The notes under the pieces: model-generated
Database searches by the model: none
The model's input: only the letters and a program-made list of their open reading frames with translations
What the model was told of the DNA's origin: nothing
Made by a program: the position numbers and the translations under genes
From: Mytilus trossulus
Lineage: Eukaryota > Mollusca > Bivalvia > Mytilida > Mytilidae
Assembly (NCBI RefSeq): GCF_036588685.1
Contig: NC_086386.1
Location: 31,735,883-31,799,882 of the forward strand
DNA: 64,000 nt
Reading direction: 5' to 3'
In this document: in pieces, positions 1 to 9,461 of the stretch
Layout of the letters: every line of letters starts with the position of its first letter
Position numbering within the stretch: the first letter of the stretch is position 1

Positions 1-238
1 GTTTATGTAATATATGTGTTTCTCGTAACTCGATTTGTTTATATAGATTAGACCGTTGGTTTTCCCTTTTGAATGGTTTTACACTAGTAATTTTGGGGCC
101 CTTTATAGCTTGTTGTTCGGTGTGAGCCAAGGCTCCATGTTGAAGGCCGTACTTTAACCTATAATGGTTTACTTTTTAAATTGTTATTTGGATGGAGAGT
201 TGTCTCATTGGCACTCACACCACATCTTCCTATATCTA
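1..238 (-). repeat. Interspersed repeat family A, partial, cut by window start
   Basis: Read on the minus strand this begins with the family A head (GATGTGGTGTGAGTGCC) and runs into the window edge. Close relatives lie at 14411-14725 and 51049-51376, with a fragment near 41.9 kb. I see no coding potential. Relatedness to family B (43.3 kb) is visible in the shared block ATGAGACAACTCTCCA. The class (SINE-like or MITE-like) cannot be decided from this copy. Confidence 0.8.
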
Positions 239-254
239 TTGACCAACAAAACTT

Positions 255-1190
255 AACGTTGTTCTTTGATCAATAATATGAGGCACATGTCAAGTGAAAA
301 CTGTCGGACAAGCATGAGAACCATGCAAGGTATGCACATATAAATATAGTTATCCTGTTACTCACAACAAGAGAGAAATTGAGAATACTAAATATCTTAA
401 CTTTTTTCAAGAAGTCATTGAACCATGAAAATGAGGTCAAGGACAATGGACATAAGACAGACGAAAACCTCAAATCATGAGGCATTTACATACAAAATAT
501 AAAGGTTCCAAGTCTTCTACAAAATGTATCTTCTGAAATATTAAACTTTAAAGATGTTAGCTTTCAGCAACTGAAGTTGCAGGCTAAAAACACCTTAACA
601 TTGACCTATGAACCATAAAATGAGGTCACTGACAGAAGATACATGCCAGACACAGACACCATAAAATTATTCCATACACAAAAAAAGTTGACCTGTTGCT
701 TAATGTATCTGACAAATAGACCAAACCACAAAAACTGAACGTTGTCCAATGAACCATGAAATGAGGACAAGGTCAGATGATACAATTATCCCATACTCTA
801 AATATAGTTCAGATACTGCTTTATACAGTCTCTGAGAAAGGAACCTTTGTAAATCATGTAACGCTTACCCTGATCACCGATGAATGAATTGAGGTTGTGG
901 TCAGGTGAACTCTGTCTGAAGGACAAGTTACCAAACATTTCAAGGATCCCAATTACCAAATATTGTTATCATAATTCTTGGATAAGGAATGAGAAATACA
1001 CATAACCAAACTAAAACAAAAATCAAGCAGTCATTTATATAACACCTATACAACCACATCATACCATCAGATTACTGCAAAAAAATTGCAATTTTTTTTT
1101 TCAAGCAATCACTTAACCATAAGAATAAGGTCAGCGACAATGGACATATGACAGAATGAAACTTCGTAACATAAGGTATATATGTGAGGA
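255..1190. repeat. Diverged tandem array, unit about 140-180 bp
   Basis: A block related to AACCATGAAATGAGGTCA recurs near 420, 610, 755, 880 and 1110, followed each time by a similar tail (CCATACACAAAATATAG-like). Spacing is uneven because of indels, so this looks like an old, decayed tandem array. Short open frames across it are not credible genes. Confidence 0.6.
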
Positions 1191-2441
1191 AGTTGCCATA
1201 GGCAGATTGTGTTGTATTCTGTGACTTTTGTCACAGGCTTGACAGAAACAGTATATAAAGACAAAGAGCCATTAAAAACAGTTGGTCCAGTAACACAATA
1301 TGGTGGAGTTAAACATGTGTAAACACATCCTCTTTTTCTTATTTAGATTATGTCCAAAACGTTTGGCGAGAGATATTCAGCTATTATGGCCTTTAAAGTA
1401 ATTCAAGAATAACAACCAATATCTTTTATTGTCCCACATTGTGACATATAATATAAATATACAAAATACTAACAATAAAACAAAGGAATGTTGCTGGTGG
1501 ATCTCAATACTAACGTCTTGATCATACATTATATCCATACAAAAATAACCAAATCTAACTGATATCACAGATGCATGTATGTTCTGTACAATAATTCAAA
1601 CAGGTGTTTATGATAATTATAAAGATATTTGAGAAAATTACATGTAATTTGCAAAATCACAAAAATGATGTTATAATTGGCAGGGCTCATAAAATTACTG
1701 AAATAAAATTTACATTTTTAGTTATTCATCATACTGACATTAGGTTGTGATGAGCGAAAATATGAGTAAACAAATCTTCACATGATCTTATAATCTCACA
1801 ATGATGATAAATTATAACATAAGTCTTTATAAGACATGTAAGACTATTGTAAACATGGTATACCTGTAATTATTTTGGTTTTGTTAATATCGTGGTTAAG
1901 TATCAGGTTATCTATTAAATGGATTGGCTTTGGGTAAAATATAGAGAATAATGATGCTGAGAAGTATTAATCCTTACCATGCTGAGTTGTTTTCAGAAAT
2001 TGTCTAAATTTCGAGAATTTGCAAAAATATGCAAATGATATGCAAATGAGCTGTACCCTGATGCTGATGCATACTGATTGCAATAAATCTAAAATAGGGG
2101 ATCACAAGGTGGGGTGGTCGGGGTGAGGAGACGGGGTGAGGAGACGGGGAAGGGTGGGCGGGAATTTGCCCAAAAGTTGGTCCTCAGGTACAAAAAGCGT
2201 CAATTTTGACTTTTTTTCGTTCTTTTTCTCAACCTGTAAGTCCGAGAGATGCTAATAGATGCATCCATCTGTAGTTTACATGTAGCGTGGACACCAGTGA
2301 ACACTTTTATCACAACAGTTGTCAGGTCAGAGTGAAACTGATTTGGGTTCATCAGTGTAAAGAAGGTCATTTGCACCAAAATTCACAAAATTTCGGAATT
2401 TTTCCAATTTTGAACTTTAACTGAACTCCGTGATTCAAACC
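1191..2441. other. Intergenic or intronic, no gene seen
   Basis: AT-rich sequence with scattered stops in all frames. The only distinctive item is the G-run tract listed separately at 2109-2164. Confidence 0.5.
2109..2164 (+). other. G-run tract with G-quadruplex potential
   Basis: The plus strand has seven or more runs of three or four G separated by short spacers, including two copies of GGGGTGAGGAGAC. This stands out in a locally AT-rich region and meets the simple sequence rule for intramolecular G-quadruplex formation. No adjacent gene start is evident, so a promoter role is not supported. Confidence 0.5.
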
Positions 2442-3068
2442 TTAAGGGCATACGATACAGTTACAGGGGAGGTAATGAAGTTGCTAATGTAAAATGTTAT
2501 TTTCGCGACGTCAAACTGTGACATATTGGGAAAAGATGCATTTTTCAACTGATTTTTAACATTCAAACTGATTTAATTTGAAAACGAGATCATGGACCCC
2601 TATTTTTCAAAACAGCAATTTGTTTCATTTTGCAGGGAGATTATGTGACTCAATTTTTATAAAACTGTAAATAGAGGATTTTTTTTAATTTTGATAAACA
2701 TGCAGCAAAAAATGACGTATTTTCCTAAATTCATGAACATTTGATAAATATGAGTTATTTCTGAACAAAAAAAGCAAAATTTTTTAGGATACTTATAAAA
2801 AACAGAAATTACAGATTATTTAACAAAAAACAATTTGTGTTTATCTTTTATAACAAAATAGTTATGTTTTTCTTTCGAAAAAGAAATTACGGCCACAAAT
2901 CTGAATGTTGAGCAAATATACAAAATTTCCACCTCATTTTACTCAAAAAGTAGCACATGAAGGTATATTTTTTAATACATATTTGATTTAATCAGGTAAA
3001 AAATAGCCTATATGCAAATTTTCATGAACTTTTAAATACAGGATCAAAACTGTACCTTATGCCCTTAA
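2442..3068. mobile_element. Non-autonomous inverted-repeat element with TTAA flanks
   Basis: The ends are imperfect inverted repeats: the left end reads GGGCATACGATACAGTT after TTAA, and the right end reads AACTGTACCTTATGCCC before TTAA. TTAA at 2442-2445 and 3065-3068 fits a four-base target duplication, the hallmark of piggyBac-type transposition, although TTAA could belong to the repeats. The 619-bp interior is AT-rich and noncoding, so it would need a transposase in trans. The superfamily assignment is inference. Confidence 0.6.
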
Positions 3069-4441
3069 AGGTAAGCCCACCCCTCCAAAAAAACCTAATT
3101 TTGTCTGATATCAAATTTTGAAGTTCGTATTTGAGCTCAAAATGAATATTTAAAGTGAGAAACATGACATGAATAGTTTCAGATTGAGGAAAAGTGCATA
3201 CACTACGAATTAAATGGTATTACGATGACCTCTAAATGTATGGCGCGCTATTGATGCCAAAATAACGATATTCTGGGTACGGCCGTAATATTACGGCCCC
3301 CGCACGACAAGGGTTAAAAGGGATATAATACACTCAGTGTACTTATTCCTGCAATGTAAGTCCCAAAATTCAAAACATCCATTGATTAAAAAAAAAAAGG
3401 TGGCACAACACCTATGTTCAATATAAAACAAAGAATTTGTAAACTTGTGGTATGATTTGCAATAAGAGCTGTCCATTAGAGCCTGTAGAACTTAAAATAT
3501 CACCAGGTCATTTATATGACCTTCAAAGTTTGTATTGTTTCTGGTTTTGTTATATATATGAGTGTCAGTTGAGTAAATATTTGCAGACAATGACACAAAA
3601 CACAACAAAAACTTTTATAAAAATCCATATTTAGTAACTAAACAATAATTAAAATCTATATTAAAATATAATCTTCCTAGCAATGGAGGAAAATCCAGTA
3701 AAGAAATGTAATACTGGATCGCTCTACAAAATGTATATACCGGGATATAGTAAAAATGCAAAGAGACCGTGCCTTACAACTTTATATATTTTGAAAATTC
3801 TCGATTTCAGATATGTTTAAACATTTTATGCATTATCCTTTTACTTACAAAAAAAAAATACAAATTATGAATATAAACATTATAAGAAAAATGTCCTGAT
3901 ACAAAAGGTGTACAATAAATATATGTACATATGAAGAAAAAATATCACATAAATATTGTTCTCTTTTACTGATGGTTAAAATACATGAAAATAGGCATGA
4001 AAAGGCTGTGTTGAATATGCACAATGCTTACTGATACATTTCAGGACCCTTACATTTTATGTAAGTTACCCATGGTTTTGATAGTTTGATATGGGTAACC
4101 ATAGGCTGCCTTGTGCATACCCAAATACAGCCATACATTGTACATAACATAACAATACTTCATGAGTATTAAAACAGATTATTTCAAACACTTTGTTCAA
4201 GATTGTAAGACAAATATCTAGAAATATCAAAGAGAAAAAGTTGAAAAAATTATGCTTCTTTTACAAGTATTTTCCACACATGCAGTATAAATAAATTTCA
4301 GTATAACATAGTACTATAGCATTGAAATAATCAAATAAAACCAATGAGAAGTTAAAATTTAAAATTTACCAGTGTCATTACTGTTTGACTGCACAGAAAA
4401 TTATCATTTTCACTAATTTTTCTTCTTTTATTCAGATTAAA
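3069..4441. other. Non-coding stretch with an 18-bp palindrome
   Basis: No credible gene. A perfect palindrome GGCCGTAATATTACGGCC lies at 3281-3298 in a short CpG-containing patch. The remainder is AT-rich with small homopolymer tracts. Confidence 0.5.
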
Positions 4442-5204
4442 TAAGACCCCTTTCACACTAGGACATTTCTATCGATATAAACTAGACCGGTTCACTTTAG
4501 ATCGGTTTATGGGCTAATGTGAACGCATTGATTCGATCTTCAATCGGTCTAAACTAAAACACCAAAAGAGGTAGTTTAGTTTGAATCGATCTAAAGTAAA
4601 CCGATCTTAATTTAGATGTGAACGCAGAGATCGGTTTAAACTAGTACGATTGAATCAAAATACTGTATGCGCATGTATAGCGGCAAAACTATCTTAGAAG
4701 TGCGTTGTTTAACCCATATTTATCTGTTACAAGACCTTTAAAACAAACTGAAAACATGCTGTCTTAGCCATAGCATAGACTTGTGAAATCTGTGTCTTCT
4801 TTTCTTGTGTTGATTTTTTTGTTCTTTGCAGGAACCGCCGTATTTCCGGTGTCGTGTTGTAACTTCTTTGCTACAGTTATATTTTTCAAAATTAAGAATA
4901 CTGCAATAACACCAGTATCAAAATTTTAACTTGTGATTCAAGAGAAATAATAATTTTATCCAATTTTTCCCCCAAGTGTGTGTATCAGTGTATCAACAAA
5001 TCAGTTCTATTTATACACAGTGTTTACATTTTACGGGCAAAAAGGTTAGATCGATTGCGCTTTTAATTGTAGTGTGAACGCAGTGGTTCAGATTAGACCG
5101 ATAGAGATCGTTTTGATTAAAGATAATGTGAACGCTAACTGGTTTTATTTAGATCGATTCAAATAAGATCTATAAAAAAAAATGCTAGTGTGAACAGGGT
5201 CTAA
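4442..5204. mobile_element. MITE with TAA target duplication, PIF/Harbinger-like
   Basis: Left end GACCCCTTTCACACTAG and right end CTAGTGTGAACAGGGTC are inverted repeats, flanked by TAA at 4442-4444 and 5202-5204. Three-base TWA duplications are typical of PIF/Harbinger elements. Subterminal regions contain many direct and inverted variants of GATCGGTTTAAACT and ATGTGAACGC, as expected of transposase-binding repeats. At 757 bp with no open frame it is non-autonomous. Confidence 0.7.
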
Positions 5205-5698
5205 GTGGCCAGTATTTCCCCAAATCACATACATATAAAATATACATATACAGAGATACATCCAATTTGCCATTTACAAAGCAGTTTTAATATTAAATAA
5301 ACAAATTAGAAAAAAAAAATGTAAAATGTTCCCACAAATAGATTTGCCACAGATTATAGATTTCTTACTAATCCTACATGTATAAGCAAACACTAAAAAT
5401 AACAATAACAATATAATACAATAAAGTAGCAAAATGGATTTCAGAATAAATGCAACTTTCAATATAATGTTCGCAATACTATTAATAAATATATATTTTT
5501 TACAATCAAATTATGTCCCTTTGAATTTATTTTGAAATCCAAAAAATTCTAAAATTAAAGATAACTTGCAATAATATATATATAATTACACCCTGAACAT
5601 CAATTCAAAATAGAAACATTGAATATAAACTCATAATAAGGTTAAAAAAGGATTGTATTGGTTGTTTTGAGTTAATGTTCTGATCACCATTTTGAAGA

Positions 5699-5760
5699 AA
5701 ACAAGAATGTGTCCATAGTACACGGATACCCATTCGCACCATCATTTTCTATGTTAACCC
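5699..5760 (+). repeat. Repeat family F, head fragment
   Basis: It begins ACAAGAATGTGTCC and runs to ATTTTCTATGTT, matching the block at 6418-6470. After that point the copy diverges abruptly into a different repeat, so it was truncated or interrupted there. Confidence 0.6.
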
Positions 5761-5767
5761 TTTCATC

Positions 5768-5840
5768 CCCGACGTTGCTTTGAGGCATTACCTGACATTT
5801 GCAAGACGTTGCTTCAACGCATCACCTGACGTTGGCCCGA
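5768..5840 (+). repeat. Two tandem units of about 35 bp around GACGTTGCTT
   Basis: GACGTTGCTT followed by GCATTACCTGAC (5771 onward) is repeated as GACGTTGCTT and GCATCACCTGAC (from about 5806), ending in GACGTTGG. CpG content is higher than in the surroundings. Confidence 0.55.
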
Positions 5841-6413
5841 TGAAACTTAGAGTCATAGTTTTTCGGTATTTTTAAAATCAGTTTTATAACAAAATGATGG
5901 GGCATATGAACGGGAAAATGGACATAGTCATTGAGCGTATTTTGAAATTTGTTTTTATGCTTCGTTTAGTGTAATCGTACGTTTTAAAAACTTAACAAAT
6001 AGTTTGTACAAAAAAAAATAGCCGGCCAAAAAAAAATCAACATAACCGCCTCATTGAGGTAAAATGTTTGCTCCCTAAATACAAATACAGTGTACAGTAA
6101 TAACAGTCAATCATAGGCGTAGCCAGAATAGTTGATTAGTTATGATTGTAATATCAAAATAAAGAATTACAAAGGGAGATAAACCATGCATATCCACATT
6201 TCTACTATAAACACAATATATATATTAATATATAAAAATATACTTTAAAAACTAAATACTCTTTTAAACAAAAACAAAGGTGGGTTTTGCTTTCTAATTT
6301 AATCACATATTTCGTTCTTTTTCCAAATAGTATTTTTTACATAATAAGTTTATTTTGTAACAACATAAAGTTTGTGTATGCATGTATCATGTGCATAGAC
6401 CTTTTTAAATTTA

Positions 6414-6560
6414 AAACAAGAATGTGTCCCCAGTACATGGATACCCCACTCACACAATCATTTTCTATGTTCAGTGGACCATGAAATAGTGGTCAAAACA
6501 CTTATTTTGGCATTAAAATTAGAAAGACTTCAACTTCATCAAAAACTGACCAAAAAATTT
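6414..6560 (+). repeat. Repeat family F, longer copy
   Basis: It shares the ACAAGAATGTGTCC head with 5699-5760 and continues through CAGTGGACCATGAAAT, then AAAATTAGAAAGAC and CTTCAACTTCATC. The reading frames here are incidental. Confidence 0.6.
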
Positions 6561-7557
6561 AACCTAAAGACTAATTTGTGTGTTCTATATGTTTTATTTC
6601 CCTTTTTCTTATCAAAACAATATATTGGTTAAAAGGTCAAACTACCACCATTTATTATGCTACTTCTGTATAAATTTAAGGTATAAATGGTTCAAAATCA
6701 TTCTTCTTGCGTACTATAATGAACAAGTAAGGACAACTAGACATTTAGAATTCAGTACATTTTAAACATTGTCAAAAATAAATACATGTGATGATGTGAA
6801 AAAAAGTAAACATAAGAGACTAGCTGGCAAGACTCACATAAAAATATTAGCTTATCATTAAATCATCAATGAATAATAGTACAAATATTTTTTATAGGAG
6901 ACATGCAAAAAAAAAAGCTAACATAAATAAAATATATATAAACTGGAGACCCACATATGACTGATTTTGTCCATAAATATTTTATTCCATGTTACACAGC
7001 ATAAAACAATTTGTATAAATATATAGCAATTATCAGGAAATTTGACCCATACAAAAAATTTTCTTTTTCTTTCCACTTCTTTCTCGAAATCAACATATAC
7101 AATATCACAACTCTTTTAGACACAAAATAAAGTTTTTTCCTATTTAGGTTTTTGTCTCATTCAATTTTGCTTTTTAGATTTTCTCTCAAGATATTTCCAC
7201 AATTCTACTAGACACAGATACTAAGTACATGTAATTTAGCAATGTTAGCAATGCCTTTAAAATGTACAAGGGAGGCTTGTAAATAGGCAGCATTTTGAAA
7301 ATAACAGACAATTTTAAAGTGAATTTAATTGTCAATGAAATTTTACTTTTATGAAAAGGAAAAACAACTTTAATAGACAGTGTCAATAGTAAACCCAGAA
7401 GAGAAGATACATGTAGTTATGACTAAAACAATTATGCCTATTTCTTTAACAAGATTGAATTTGTTTTAGTTATAACCTATCATTAATAAGCCATCTAGTA
7501 CATGTAATCATTCTTAATTTATAAACTGTTATGCTACTGTTTAGAAAACATTTTTAA

Positions 7558-8058
7558 ATGATAAGCTGTTTACCTATTGTTCTTGTTTTCTTCATTTGTT
7601 TTTCATTAATAAACTATTCAGCTACTGTTAAGTGTTTTGGTAAGCATTTTCATTGATAAGCTGTTAAACTACTGGTTTGGTAAGTGTTTTTCATTAACAA
7701 ACTGTTTAACAACTATTTTGCTAAAGCTTTTTCATTGATAAGCTGTTTACCTACTATTTTGGTAAGCGTTTTTTTTTTTATTAACAAACTTTTTAACTTC
7801 TATTTTGCTAAGCGTTTTTCACTGATAAGCTGTTTACCTACTATTTTGGTAAGCGTTTTTTTTATTAACAAACTTTTTAACTACTATTTTGCTAAGCGTT
7901 TTTCACTGATAAGCTGTTTACCTACTATTTTGGTAAGCATTTTTTTTATTAACAAAGTTTTTAACTACTATTTTGGTAAGTGTTTTTTTTATTAACAAAG
8001 TTTTTAACTACTATTTTGTTAAGCGTTTTTCACTGATAAGCTGTTTACCTAATGTTGT
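7558..8058. repeat. Minisatellite with 42-bp half-units forming an 84-bp dimer
   Basis: Two alternating related monomers, one with AACAAACTTTTTAACTAC and one with GATAAGCTGTTTACCTAC, each followed by TATTTTG(C/G)TAAGC and a T-rich spacer, give an 84-bp higher-order period over about 500 bp. The left units are most diverged. The plus strand is open for 103 codons only because 84 is divisible by three. The right end enters the 3' coding end of the glycosyltransferase gene. Confidence 0.85.
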
Positions 8059-9312
8059 TAAATGTTTCATTGTTCCTTTCCATAATATATTCATCATTTC
8101 AGTAATATCCCCCCAGGCACTGACAGACATGTACTGTAACCTTTTGTTCCCACTGTAATCCTGTAGTCCCATATCTTTATTTAGGGTCATCCCTTCTAGA
8201 ATCTGCTTGTATTGTGGATTATCAAGCTTTTCAAACATGACACTAAATAAGTAAGCATCATCAACGGGAATAAATGGAGTGTCAACTGATATGCTGCGTA
8301 AAACTGGTACCAAATCCCCAGGAAATATGGCCGTATATCCAGAACATGTTTTAGGGAATACGTCAGGATCTTTTATCGGATATGCTGTTTCTGGAATATT
8401 CCATTTACTAGTCTTTGTCCTGACGACATGGCTGTTTTCTTTGTAATGACAAGCAACAAAATTCTCTTTCTCCCATACTTCTGAAATAAATTCTTCAACA
8501 AGCATGAATGGATTTACAAAAAAGTCATCATCCACTTTAACTATATATCTAGGTACTGGACTTGAGCAAAAATCAACAACCCATTGTAAAAATGTTAAAA
8601 CTTTATAACTTAAATTTCTCTGATTATCTTCAAAATCGGTTTGAACAATATCCTTATGAGCCTCGCTTTCTTTGATAATTTTACTTTTCTCTTCTTCATT
8701 TGCTCCTTTTCCAAGAATAAAAACGATCCTAACAGTCAACTTTTTAAAATTTTCTGGATGAGCATAGGTCTGTCGAATTGCTTTTCTATTTTTCTCATTG
8801 CTATTTTTGCTATGAATATAAAATAAAATATCTGTTTTTCCTTTGCAAATATTATCCCCTTTTATTAAATATTTTGGTTGGTTTGAGCTTTGGACACTAG
8901 AATCTTTTAAGAGTTCATTTCGTTTAGGCCTCTCATCGAACCACTTATAAACTTCTTCTTCCTTGTAGGTGCTATAAAATTCTCCTTCTTTCTTTCTTAT
9001 AGATTCTTTTTTTAATTCTCTCTCTTGTTCTTTTTTTATTTCCTCTAACTCTTTCTGTACTTTTGCTTCTAAGTCAGGTTGCAGAAAGTCTGAATCTTCC
9101 AAAATATCTTTTTTGTTACTGTCTTTATGTTTATTTTCTTTCTCAAGACTTTTAGGAATAGTATGTATTGTGCTACTAATTTTATTAAGAGCATCTGTCC
9201 CTGATTTTCTATAGGCATAGTGTATACTTAAAATACATGCCCAAATAATAACAAACATTAAAATGTTTTCTATTTTGGACAATGTAATAAATGATGTTCC
9301 TTTTCTTCCCAT
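8011..9312 (-). CDS. Glycosyltransferase family 31 (beta-1,3-galactosyltransferase-like)
   Basis: The 433-residue open frame starts at ATG and reads as a type II Golgi membrane protein: short cytoplasmic tail, one membrane segment at about residues 14-33, a charged coiled-coil stem at about 80-112, then a lumenal catalytic domain from about 155. Family motifs seen are RKAIRQTY (176-183), VRIVFILG (194-201), FEDNQRNLSYK (227-237), the metal-binding acidic triad in VKVDDDFF (259-265), CSGYTAIFPGDL (323-334) and VDDAYL (350-355), where many relatives have EDV. It probably transfers galactose or N-acetylhexosamine in beta-1,3 linkage; the acceptor cannot be read. A minus-strand acceptor (pyrimidine tract plus CAG at 9355-9353) lies 41 bp before the ATG, so a 5' UTR exon is expected upstream. 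The last 15 or so residues come from the adjacent minisatellite. Confidence 0.88.
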   Translation of the reverse strand: MGRKGTSFITLSKIENILMFVIIWACILSIHYAYRKSGTDALNKISSTIHTIPKSLEKENKHKDSNKKDILEDSDFLQPDLEAKVQKELEEIKKEQERELKKESIRKKEGEFYSTYKEEEVYKWFDERPKRNELLKDSSVQSSNQPKYLIKGDNICKGKTDILFYIHSKNSNEKNRKAIRQTYAHPENFKKLTVRIVFILGKGANEEEKSKIIKESEAHKDIVQTDFEDNQRNLSYKVLTFLQWVVDFCSSPVPRYIVKVDDDFFVNPFMLVEEFISEVWEKENFVACHYKENSHVVRTKTSKWNIPETAYPIKDPDVFPKTCSGYTAIFPGDLVPVLRSISVDTPFIPVDDAYLFSVMFEKLDNPQYKQILEGMTLNKDMGLQDYSGNKRLQYMSVSAWGDITEMMNILWKGTMKHLTTLGKQLISEKRLTK

Positions 9313-9461
9313 ATTGTGATCTGTTGGTTATGATGAAATGTATATGTATTATCTGAAAAATAAAAACATAACAATTACAATGCAGTTATACACACATGAT
9401 CTTTTAAAATAACACATACTGGAAAAGAATAACTTGAGTTGGTGGCCATGCATGTAAATGA
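9313..9461 (-). other. 5' UTR part of the coding exon, acceptor and intron end
   Basis: On the minus strand a T-rich tract ending in TTTTTCAG (AG at 9354-9353) precedes an exon start at 9352 and 40 nt of leader before the ATG. The sequence beyond would be intron, and the LINE at 9462 onward lies in it about 110 bp from the splice site, in the opposite orientation. Confidence 0.55.

Larger units (their letters stand above)
5205..7557. other. AT-rich non-coding stretch with short repeat fragments
   Basis: No gene recognised. If the 3' UTR of the minus-strand glycosyltransferase gene is long, it would extend into the right part of this interval. Several TTTATT words (AATAAA on the minus strand), for example near 6980, could serve as poly(A) signals but none is decisive. 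Confidence 0.45.

Noticed and set aside
7684-7995. Plus-strand 103-codon open frame with 28-residue repeats
   Set aside because: It is the translation of the 84-bp minisatellite; it has no start context and the true gene is on the other strand to the right.
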